64,000 bases of DNA from Ciona savignyi (taxonomy: Eukaryota > Chordata > Ascidiacea > Phlebobranchia > Cionidae): NCBI GenBank assembly GCA_000149265.1, contig CH002355.1, positions 118,954 to 182,953 of the forward strand, given 5' to 3'. Below are positions 10,920-21,156 of the stretch, piece by piece (the stretch's first letter is position 1; every line of letters starts with the position of its first letter). The notes under the pieces were generated by a model. That model saw only the letters and a list, made by a program, of their open reading frames with translations. It was not told where the DNA came from and made no database searches. The translations under genes and the position numbers were made by a program.

Positions 10920-12018
10920 TCTGATATACTCTTTTTCAATGATCATAAACCTGTAGTTGGACTATTCGCAATTTTTTACCACTGTAAAGAGGAATGACTT
11001 CAACTAATAAATAAAGGTTTACAAAAAATATAATTTAATTGCATAGTGTTTTAAAATGGCTGTGTAACAGTCATTCAAATATGACCAAAACAGTCAGTTT
11101 AAAGAAAACCTTCATTTAAGTGGTAAAGAACAATTTAATTATGTTTATTTTCGTGAATGGGAAAAGAGGGTTAACACACGGGCAATCGTCAGATCATGTC
11201 GCGCCCGCCGTCCGGTTACCGAAGTTGTTGTAGTGTGTTTTGTATGATTTCCACGTTCATTTAATTTAGTAGAACCCATTAATCCGCTGGGTTCAGGCAA
11301 TTTTCGTTAAATGCCTTGCCCAAGGACACAACCGATTAGCTAGCGACCAGTTTGGCACATGCAACCCTTCGGCTGAAAGGCGACTCACTAAACCGGAGCT
11401 GTTGCAATGTGTTACATACACGTTCCTTCAATTTGGTAGAACCCATTAATCCGCTGTGTTTAGACAATGTTCGTAAACTGCGTTACCCATGGACACAACC
11501 GACTACCTAGCGACCAGTTTCGCACCTTTCGACCACTTTCACAACCTTTCGATTAAAAGGCCACGCACAAAACCTCTCGCACTAAAACCGCACTAAACCT
11601 CTAGGATCACTGACCGGACAAACCGCAGGACTAACCGGCCCCGGGGTTTTTAAGTTACCAATCCAAACTTGTTATCTATATTTTCTACATGAATCTAACG
11701 AGTGGCCTGTTTACATAAACCCCATGCTATATTATACATAAAGCGTATAACGTTTGTTCCTGCATGAAAAAATAATTGGTTCTCGAGTTACCAATCCAAA
11801 CTTAATATATATGCTTTTTGAAAGTATTCGAGTTATAAATTTAATATTTTATCTGGGTTTCTGTGGTAACGTGCGGTTTGTAGGGTCCTTTTGTTCCTTT
11901 CTCAATTTATTTTATTCACCTACAACTTTCCTTGCAATATAAAGTAAATAATCCTCAGAAGTTTTGAAATATCGGCTATTGTAGAAAAACTAGTGCGAAC
12001 ATAAGCAAAACTGCAGAG
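10920..12018. other. Intergenic region between the LTR element and a hAT MITE
   Basis: Apart from two adjoining SINE copies (11139-11642), it holds a short direct repeat: AGTTACCAATCCAAACTT at 11652 and 11785. No gene is visible. Confidence 0.4.
11139..11642 (-). mobile_element. Two abutting SINE copies, same orientation
   Basis: The first copy (11139-11400) is nearly complete and ends in a recognisable tRNA head (GACTCACTAAACCGGAGCT). The second (11400-11642) begins in mid-body at TTGCAATGTGTTACATAC and ends with an expanded head TAACCGGCCCC. The head of the second contains a small internal duplication (ACCTTTCGACCACTTTCAC). Confidence 0.8.
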
Positions 12019-12026
12019 CTTGTATT

Positions 12027-12578
12027 CAGGGCCGGTTTTAGGCCGATTTGATTAGATCAAATTGGGCCCCGCACCTTGAAGGGGCCCCGCGCTAGCGGGG
12101 GTCTTTCTGTATTACGAGATTTAAAATACTACTGAAACGTAAAATAAAAAGTGAAATAATATTCTTTCCCATAATATCAATTTGTTATACATCGTAACTA
12201 AGTCAAATTTATATTTCTGTGTCTGCCTGTTACGTCATAATGCTTTCTATAGAATGCGAGATTGCTAAAGCCATTGACTTTGAAGTTATTTTGAATGACT
12301 TTGCTAATAAAAAGGCAAGAAAAGTCTTTTTCTGAAAAACTAAAGGTTAATTGCCTAATTTTCCTTTTTTGCTATTAAAAGTAAAACAATATATCGTAAA
12401 TAAGCATCCACATAACCTTTAATTTGTTTTATAGCAAGTATTAAATGTCTATTTTTGTAGTTTGTATGTACTGGTATGTATTTTATGATATATAAACAAC
12501 CATAAATTTTGCTATGAAGAGTAGGGGCCCCGCCATCATATTTCTAATTGGGCCCCGCGGTTCCCAGCACCGGCCCTG
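12027..12578. mobile_element. hAT-type MITE, 552 bp
   Basis: The ends are inverted repeats: CAGGGCCGGTTTTAGG on the left and the complement of CAGGGCCGGTGCTGGG on the right, with GGGGCCCC blocks next to both. The flanks CTTGTATT and CTTGTCTC agree at 6 of 8 positions, fitting a mutated 8-bp hAT target duplication. No transposase frame is present. Confidence 0.7.
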
Positions 12579-12611
12579 CTTGTCTCTCGAGAATTTATAT
12601 ATCCAAACCAT

Positions 12612-12700
12612 ATTTTTAGCTAGCGACCAGTTTCGAACCTGCAACCTTTCGATTAAAAGGCGACGCACTTAACCGCTAGACCAACGGGCCGGACGATTTT
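12612..12700 (-). mobile_element. SINE tRNA-like head fragment
   Basis: A very well-preserved head (GGTCTAGCGGTTAAGTGCG on the minus strand, with the hairpin CCTTTTAATCGAAAGG). Its body is detached. A fragment resembling the body follows at 12700-12760 in a disordered arrangement. Confidence 0.7.
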
Positions 12701-13136
12701 TTTCTAATATTTAGTCGAACCTATTATTCCACTTTGGTTCAGGCAATTTTTGCAAAGTGCCATGTTTAATATCACCGTTAAAGGGCGATCCAATATCCAA
12801 ACAAGTTAGTTATATGGCCGGGAAATGAATGACAGTTGACAATCGTTACAGATTATAATTAGTACACTCTCTCCAAGAAAGAAAGAAAAAGTTATTAATA
12901 AAACCCGAGACGAAAAGAACACATTTAAAATACATCACCGTCCTATATACCGTTTGGTTTTTTAAGTAAATACTAAATTTTTAGTGTGATATTTCAAACT
13001 TAGTAAGAAAATAACTAGTTTGCTTAATAAAAGTAGTTTAAACAACAAAATTAATTTTAAAAAGTGTTAAACACTATTACACGGTACTCGGGTTAAAGTA
13101 CTACCGAAAGGAAAAGTTAAAACATCCAGGTTATTT

Positions 13137-13373
13137 GGGTGCCTCTAAATACTACAGGACCGCTTGGAGCGCTTGGATCACTTAGATTGCTATGGAAAGT
13201 AATTCTAACCCTGTCCTAAACACTAATCTCAACCCCAGAACTAACTTCAACCCCAACCCTAACATTATTATCGTGGCTTTTGTAATTACTAAGTATAGTA
13301 AGCGATCCAAGCGATTTAAGCGCTCCATGCGCTCCATGCGCTCCAAGCGCTCCTGTAGTATTTAGAGGTACCG
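13137..13373. mobile_element. Palindromic MITE with 9-bp target duplication (copy 1)
   Basis: Terminal inverted repeats GGTGCCTCTAAATACTACAG and the complement of GGTACCTCTAAATACTACAG. The inner arms contain repeated GCGCTTGGA units. Perfect 9-bp direct repeats AGGTTATTT lie at 13128-13136 and 13374-13382. A 9-bp duplication is typical of Mutator-like elements. It has no coding capacity. Confidence 0.8.
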
Positions 13374-13867
13374 AGGTTATTTAACCTTTAGTAAATCAAA
13401 ACTAAAGAGTTAGACTAATATTCTTATTTTTGGTAATGTATATAGGTTTTAAATCAATTTTAATTAAAAAAAGATGGTTAAAGAATTTCATATTTTGTTA
13501 ATTATTCGTTGTGCTTGTACTAGGTCAACTTGGTTGGCTGTAAAGCTTGTTCTATTTGATTTATTTAAATTTTACTATCCAGGCTTAAGCAGTAAATAAA
13601 AATATATTTTGTACTAACTAACATATCTGTATATTGTTCACAGGTTTATAAAAAAAAAATATTTCCATTTGCTGTTATTCCAATAATCTATGCAAACTGT
13701 GGATATGATTTTTGCGGATTAATCTGGTAGGGTTATATGCCAGATAGGCGTCTCTATAAATATCTAAATTCACATTTCCTTCTGTGGTTAAACTGGAAGT
13801 ACATTAGTTATATTGAGCTGGTGGGATTGTGGTAAGCTGCTATTGGCCTATTGACCTTTAATTTTGT

Positions 13868-13966
13868 GGGTACCTCTGATTACTACAGGATCGCTTGGAA
13901 CTCTAGCCGTAAACCTAAACCTTACAAATAGCACTCTAAGCAATCTTGTAGTAATTAGAGGTATCG
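13868..13966. mobile_element. Palindromic MITE (copy 2, 99 bp)
   Basis: The same termini as the 13137 copy (GGTACCTCTGATTACTACAG and its complement), but with a shorter centre. The flanks TAATTTTGT and TTATTTTGT agree at 8 of 9 positions. Confidence 0.75.
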
Positions 13967-13974
13967 TTATTTTG

Positions 13975-15320
13975 TTACTGGTATAGATGTATGTGATTTT
14001 AAAATCTTGGTTACCATAATTTGTTTCAATTTGTCATATTTACCTTAATTGGAGATTTAATTCTATATTGATTGCTTAATTCATTGATAAAGTTAGTGTA
14101 TGGTTTAAGTACTGTAACCCAAATTCTAAACGAGTCTTGACCACCAAAACTATTTAAACAGACCATGGTTTTTCAATTGCTTTCTTGGACGCGAAACAGT
14201 TGACCAAATTTAAGAAAATTTTCATAGTTTGGTAAAACCACATATAGTATGATATATATTCATATTTAATATTCCTAAAATAAATATATTTTCAGAGGAC
14301 TTGGAAACTTTTACAGTATATTTGATAAAATTCTGACTGCCTGAATATATAAATTATATCAAGTTTCACTTCTTTAAGTATTTAATTTAGCATCAATGTG
14401 TCAAATGTTTTTTAAATAAAAAATAGGACGAGATCATGCATCTCGGAGGACTCCTTTGAACATTGGCCGATTTGGTGAAATTTTGATAGGATCGAAAAAA
14501 TTGTTATCTAAGTTCCCATTGTAGTAATATTAAATAATCGATTTTACTTAGTACTTATCACAATATACCAACAAATTTATAGTAGTCAATTTGAGATCAG
14601 ATGGGACGACTGTTGGAAAATTGGTCGATTTGGGGGGCTTATAATTTTTATAGGATCTAAAACAGTAGAATACAAGTTTTTATTACTCTAATATTTAATA
14701 AACAAAAGCAATTATTTGCGATTTCACTTTATAAAGTATGTCAATATACTGACAAAGTTACCGCAGTCAATCCGAGATCATGCGTCTGGGAGGACTCTTT
14801 AAACATTGACCGATTTGGTTGACGTATAAATTTCATAGAATCGGGAAAGTTGGTATATAAGTTTTTATTACACTAATATTTATTATATTATTTCAATTTT
14901 TTATTTAAATATTGGTTGACTCTTTAACGAAGATTTGGATACTTTACTACTTGTAACTAATATACTTTTTACACTCAATAGACCTGGGTTCTATTGGATA
15001 ATGTGTATACTCTAAAAAATTTCCCATCTTATGAAAATATTTAATGTATGAATATTAAATATAAAAATATAAAAAAAAAATTTTAATAAAATTAGATGTA
15101 GTTTTTACCAAACTGGAAAAATTTGGTCACTTATTTCATGTCGAAAAAGCAATTGTAAAACCCTGGTCTGGCCTGTCTGTTTACATAGTTTTGTTCTCTT
15201 GAGCAATAAAACACAGAAACATTGCCAAATATACAAAAAAGGATTTTTAGCCACTTATGAAATAAATTTCTTAGTTTGCATATTATTTTAATCTCATACT
15301 TAATGTAGATTAGCACGAAA
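13975..15320. other. AT-rich upstream region of the UBL3 gene
   Basis: Contains a degenerate tandem array (14420-14890) and otherwise only AT-rich sequence. The UBL3 promoter and any non-coding first exon should lie here, but none can be placed. Confidence 0.4.
14420..14890. repeat. Degenerate tandem array, three units of about 160-180 bp
   Basis: Units starting with GAGATC at about 14430, 14592 and 14773 share GGACGACT/GGAGGACTC, GGCCGATTTGG and ATAGGATC blocks in the same order. Confidence 0.65.
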
Positions 15321-18300
15321 ATGAGTGAGACGGCAAAATTAAACCAGAAACCACCAGTGACCCCTGATAAAGACGAGGTGAATTTATTGATACTGATATG
15401 TCGTAAACATAATGATATTTATGAAATGTATATGAATCAACCAACCAACTGTGGGATAAAATAATCGCACTGATACAAATCAGCACCTGAGCTATATTAG
15501 GATAGGAGTAAGATAGGATATTCAAGTTTATCTCCGTGAATGGAAAAACCAAGGGGGTTAACACACGGGCAATCGTCAGATCACCTCGGCCAAAAATCGG
15601 GTAAACTGAGCTATCGCAGTGTGATGTATATGATTTACAAGTTTCCTAAATTTGGTAGAGCCCATTAATCCGCTGGGTTCACGCAATGTCCATTAAGTGC
15701 CCTGCCTAAGGCCGTTCAGCTAGCGACCAATTTCGAACCTTTAATCTTTTGGTTAAAAGGCATCGCACTAAACCAGCAGACTAACCAGTCGCACTGATAT
15801 TAAAATGAAATAAAAAATATTTGTTTAAATATTGTTTTTTTTTTCAATAAAAGTTTTGCTTAGCACCATTCAAATTTCAAATAGTCTTAAAATAAAATCT
15901 AAATATTTAAAAGAATTCATTTGAATAAGAAATGATAATGGTGTAAAGCGTAACTACTTTTAAGACACTTAGTGGAATTTTTCTGTTTTATTCAGATTTT
16001 AGTAAACATGCACAGGCAGCACAGTATGTGTAAATAAACATGTAGCTGTGTTAGTCTTACTAACACAAATAGTAATAAATGACTCAATAGAAGCATGTGT
16101 AATATTCCCCCACAAAAATATATATTGATATATTTACACAAGTTTGTAGTAGTATGTATGTATCTTTTATATGCCATATTGAGTGCGGAAAAAACGGTAT
16201 TAGTACAACACAAGCACTAATGCCAAAACAATTATTTTTCAAATTATGTTTTTTTTTTAAAGTTCCAACATTTTTTGTAAGCTATTTTTTTAACACTGAC
16301 TGTATTCTTTTTGTTCTAGATTGGGTTAAAGTTGTTGCGAGTCAGTGGAGAATCGCATACTTTTGTATTTTCACCAAGCGCTAAAGTGTGTGATGTTGCA
16401 AAGCACGTCTTTGAAAACTGGCCTGAAGGTATATTTCATATGTTGCATTGTATTGCAGTCCATTAGTACAGCCACCATTGCTTGTATCCCATGTGTACAA
16501 TATTCATAAAGTGTATATGCCGTGTAAACAGTTACAATCATAAATGTTGTTGTCAGGTTAACCATTAACCAACCTCATGTGATAATCCAAACTATCTTTG
16601 TTTTCGAGGAAATTTTATAACATAATAAATAATATGTGATTGATCGAACTTGAAACAAATAATTCAAGTTTCTGCAGATATTTTGTGCGGTTTGTTTCAT
16701 TTGTAAGTGTTTGCAAATGGTACTTTTATGTTGCATCTAATAAATGTTATGTTGATTTTGACTTTTTGTTTCAAATTAATTTCTACAAAATGACGTGCGA
16801 TGCAAGTGCTAGGTCATTAAATAAAGGTGGCATACTTTATAAATACCGTGCATACTTTAAACATTTAGATCAGTTGAAACCTGTTCGTAAATTTTCACAA
16901 ATAATCAGCTTTATTTATTTTGTCACAGAATGGAGCCAAGACACTGTAGAGACGCATGCGGTATTACGGCTAATATACCAAGGTCGATTTCTACACGGCA
17001 ATGCAGCTTTGGGAGGTAATTAGTTACTGGGTTAATGAGGACGCTTCACCTAATCAATAATCAACCAATGAAAGAAAAACAGCTATAATGATGTTTTCAC
17101 TATGTTTTCATTGTTTGTTTAATCTGTTTTTTTTGTTGAGCTCTTTCAATTCTTTAACATTGAAGTGTCAGTTATATTATCAGCTCAAACCAGGCCTTTT
17201 GATTTACCAGCTTTGAAAATTCCTATTGGAAAGACCACAGTTATGCACCTTGTATCCAGAGAAACACTACCAGAACCACCTTCCCAAGGTAACATTAATT
17301 ATTATGTTTTCAGCTCAATTATAACAAAAATCCAAGCCGACTAAATTCCAGGTTTGTTAAAAACCACAATGAAAACCAATCAATTGCTGATTTGATTCGA
17401 TCCATTTTAAAATCAAAATGCAAATTCAATTCGAAAAAAACAATAGAAATTATTTTTTATTCCAGCCATTAAATTAAGTGCGAACAGTAGAAAAATTACC
17501 TTATATATTTTAAATTAAACTTAAATATAAAAGTGCTAGTGTGTTTTTTAGTAATAGTTACCATGATTATAATTAAAAATCAAATTAGCACAGAAAATGT
17601 GTGAAGTATTCTTAAGCCATTTTTGAAAGCTGTTTTAAATCCTAGATTTGAAATTATTGATTTCAGAATAATTATAAATTCTAACCTGATTCGTATAAGG
17701 ATATCCCGAGTCCTCGAAATCATTTTAATGGAATGGTCTCTCAATATAGTAGATTAAAATAACATGTTTTATATCGGAGGTGTTGTAACATTTCTTAATC
17801 AAAAATAGAAAGCTGATATTATGAATACGGTGTAACAACTGTTTACTGAAATCGTTTTTACTTTGAGCTACAATGTATCTCATTACACCAAATTCAAATG
17901 TTGGTTGGCATTAGCATTTAAAATCAGCTGTGCACTAATAATTCACTGGTGGCACTGACCTTTGGCCAGAGTTATTGATTTATAGATTATTCGTAAGGAG
18001 CCATATCTGTATTGGGCATGGTTGCATAAACTGACGTGACTTTATCGACATTTTGTTACCTTATGTTTAGATATAAAATTCAACCCTTTCATACTGCAAG
18101 TTTAGGGTGAAATAACAGAAAAATTTCTATACTCCCTTAATCCTGTTGACTTATTTTTAAACAGTTAATTGGATTGTATTGATTAACACACTATGCCATA
18201 TGTGTCAACTGTTCTGACATTATGGTATCCCAGATTCCTAGGTATACATTGTACATTGCACTACAATAGATTTAGTCACGTTTTCACTTTCCCTTTTGAT

Positions 18301-18552
18301 TCATTCAACCAGTATATGCTGACAAAGCGATTGATGGATTTGATGGTCCAACCATTTAGTGTGTTGTGTCCCATCTGTAAAAGCTCCCATTAAAGTATTC
18401 CATTAAATTATTTAAAACAAGTTATTAGTTACTTTAGTAGTTTAATTTCAACACCAAAGCTTATATGTTGTTAACTCAAAAATTGTGTAGAACAACATGG
18501 AAATGAAAAATCCCAAGATTCAAGCTGTCGACTCTGTTGTTCATTGTTTTAG
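15321..18552 (+). CDS. UBL3: UBL3-type membrane-anchored ubiquitin-fold protein, 5 exons, 130 aa
   Basis: Ubiquitin-fold protein predicted to sit on the inner face of the plasma membrane through a prenyl group. In the UBL3/MUB family it helps sort proteins into small extracellular vesicles. Exons: 15321-15377, 16320-16428, 16929-17015, 17211-17288, 18491-18552. GT-AG borders and phases agree, giving 393 nt. Diagnostic family segments are present: LKLLRVSGESHTFVFSP, LRLIYQGRFLHGN and IGKTTVMHLVSRETLPEP. The protein ends CRLCCSLF, so the last four residues CSLF form a CAAX box with a second cysteine directly before it. Phe at the last position can be accepted by farnesyl- or geranylgeranyl-transferase. 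It is about 13 residues longer than human UBL3, mostly in the tail before the CAAX box. Intron 1 carries a SINE. Confidence 0.95.
15500..15792 (-). mobile_element. SINE, near full length, in UBL3 intron 1
   Basis: Minus-strand copy with the complete order: tail TAGGATATTCAAGTTTATC, body, GCTAGCGACCAATTTCGAAC, and the head ending CTAACCAGTCG. Confidence 0.8.
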
Positions 18553-20114
18553 CGACCATCAACTTACATCTGCAGAGCTGCCTCATAAACTGAAAAGCCA
18601 CTTAAATCCCTGTGGCAGCACACCTTTAATTCTGTAAAAAATACTGAAAAACAACTCTATTTGACTACTGTCGTGGAAAAACGTGATGGCTGAAAATGTG
18701 TAAATTGCAAAATGAATGCTGGGTAGAATAGGGTAGTTTTTTCATTTATTTTTCTTGTGCACATCATTTCCATTGTTCTTCAATTTTTCTGAGCAACTGA
18801 AAGCAACCAGTCAAAGGGCTTGAACATTGAAAACAGAATTTTACGATATTTCAAAATGTTACGCAATGTAGCTTTCTTCTAAGATTTTAATGCAAATGTT
18901 CTTTACAAATTGCAGTATATTTATTAATACTATAAAGTGAGGAAGTAACCAGTCATTGTACTAATCTTTGAAGTTGGGATTTGCCAGAGCTTTGTGGACA
19001 ATTGTACGCACTTATTTACAATCTGTGTAAAATGCTCTTTTCTGACATGAAGCTGTCTGTTTAATCAGCTTCGTTTTTTGCTTTTCTGTTTCTAATTTTT
19101 TTGCTTACATTGTTTATTGCTGTTGCTACTCGTTTGGTGGGGGCTAATTTAGAAAATAGTTCGGATATTTGAATAAAACCCGGAAGTAAAAAAGGCATCT
19201 ACTAAGGTTTAAATCCCAAAGTTGTGTCTGCACCTCTGACTATGTCACTCAAAATATGATTTTTGCAATATTTTGGGTGTTAAATCGCAGCAATTCCAAC
19301 TAAAAGTATGAGTGAATACTTTGAAGAACCTTTTGTTAGTTTTTAAAATAAGCACACTTGTTTATCCGATGAATATAAGCCACCAAAACAAACTGGTTTA
19401 TTCCTGATATTACAAGCAATTGTAAAGCTCTACTTCTTCAAGTATTTACTTTGTCATTTCTGTAAGAATGTAATTTGGATGTTGGGTCCACTGTATATAG
19501 CTGGTATTCTCTGGTTCTCGTATAATTCTGGTTTTATTTACTCAACCAGCATAAAAATTCCCAGTCACACTTCATAATTTTTTAATCTAAAACTTTTCAA
19601 CACCGTAGTGTGTATTGCAAATGCATTTACTTTTTAAATTCTAAGTGGACCCTTTGTTGGTAATTTAAACTTTTTCCTTTTGTTGGCAATTAAAAAAAAT
19701 GTTTTGCATTTTCCGAGTTGTTTGTATGTTTGTAAGGGTGCGTTGTACGCTGCATTCCACAAATTCTGTTATTTTACAATTTTTTGAATGACAGAAATAC
19801 TGTTGATATGTAAGGGAGGCACTGTAACCCTTGGTGGGACAAATTGAAATGAACTCCTTTAGTCTGTACTTATTTTCCCACTGAAGTTATGCAACATAGC
19901 GGTTACTGCTCAATATCAATCAATTTAGTTGGGACATACAAGTTGTGTGCCAACAATGGTTGATTTTGTTTTGAAATATACATTTGATTTTTCTTATAAC
20001 TTTTTGATGTTTGGTACATTTTGATCTTGAAAGATCTTAATAAAAAATCAACTTTTCGGATTTGGTTTATTTTTTTAATGGAAGATAAGTAAGTGATTGT
20101 ATGCGTTTTTATAT
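18553..20114. other. UBL3 3' flank and AT-rich intergenic DNA
   Basis: Probably includes the UBL3 3' UTR; AATAAA-type signals occur but none can be chosen. No other gene is visible. Confidence 0.4.
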
Positions 20115-20385
20115 ATGATAGAATATTCATGTTTCGGACAACCAAGAATTAACACACGGGTAATTGCCAGATCACCTTGTGCCCACTATTGGGTTACGAG
20201 AGCTATTGCAGTATGTTGTATATGATTCACACGTTCCTTTTTAATAGAACCCATAAATCTGCTGGGTTCAGGCAATGTCTGTTGGGTGCCTTGTCACAGG
20301 ACGCAACCGACTGGCTAGTGTCCAGTTTTTAACCTGTAATCTTCGAAAGGCAAGGCAGGTAACCCACCAGACCAATCTTATCAAA
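20115..20385 (-). mobile_element. SINE copy
   Basis: Minus-strand copy, moderately diverged. The tail (GATAGAATATTCATG), body and degraded head (AACCCACCAGACCAAT) are all present. Confidence 0.75.
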
Positions 20386-20603
20386 CTGGTTCTGTATATA
20401 TATATACTTCTTCCAGAGAAATAAAGGGTAGAAATTAGCCTATACTCTTATATCACATTTAAAGGAAATACTGATGTCTAAACAAAATGTCAGTATAATT
20501 CCCATTTTTTAGCAGAAGAACTTTGCAAGCCTATATCTTAAGCATCATAACAGTATGTATGATTATACCAATTGATGGGTTTTATATACTCCAATCTTAT
20601 GTT

Positions 20604-20888
20604 GTCCGGCCAGTTGGTCTAACGGTTAAGTGCGTCGCCTTTTAATTGACAGGATGCAGGTGCGAAACTGGTCGCTAGCTAGTCGGTTGTGTCCTTGGGT
20701 AAGGCACTTTACGGACATTGCCAGAACCCAGCGGATTAATGAAATTGAAGGAACGTGTCTATCATATACAACACACTGCAATAGCTCCAGTAACCCGACG
20801 ATGAGCGCGAAGTCATCTGACGATTGCCCATGTGTTAACCTCCTTGGTTATCCCATTCACGGGAATAAACATGAATTTCCTATCCTAT
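20604..20888 (+). mobile_element. SINE, near full length
   Basis: Well-preserved A box (TGGTCTAACGG) and B-box-like GGTGCGAAACTGG. It lies 220 bases from the minus-strand copy at 20115, so the two form a large inverted repeat between the convergent UBL3 and Nup58 genes. Confidence 0.85.
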
Positions 20889-21156
20889 GTGCAACCAATT
20901 TTAAGTCTTAAACTGCTTAAACCAAATAATGCTACAGTTTCAGGTGCATGGTGTGACATCTACTATGCAAGTCGACTCACAAAATCATAGCAAGAACACC
21001 ACTGCAATATATAGTTGCAAGAAGCCAGCATAAAACTTATTTGACCGATAACATTTGCTATCAGTAGTACAAACATTGTATTTCAATTTCAAGGCAGTGA
21101 TTGTACAGAATAAGCAGTTGTCAGTTATTTTAGGAATTGCTATTCATATGTAGATC

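Noticed and set aside
16640-17023. 127-aa plus-strand frame
   Set aside because: Only its last part is the real UBL3 exon (16929-17015); the rest is intron read in the same frame.
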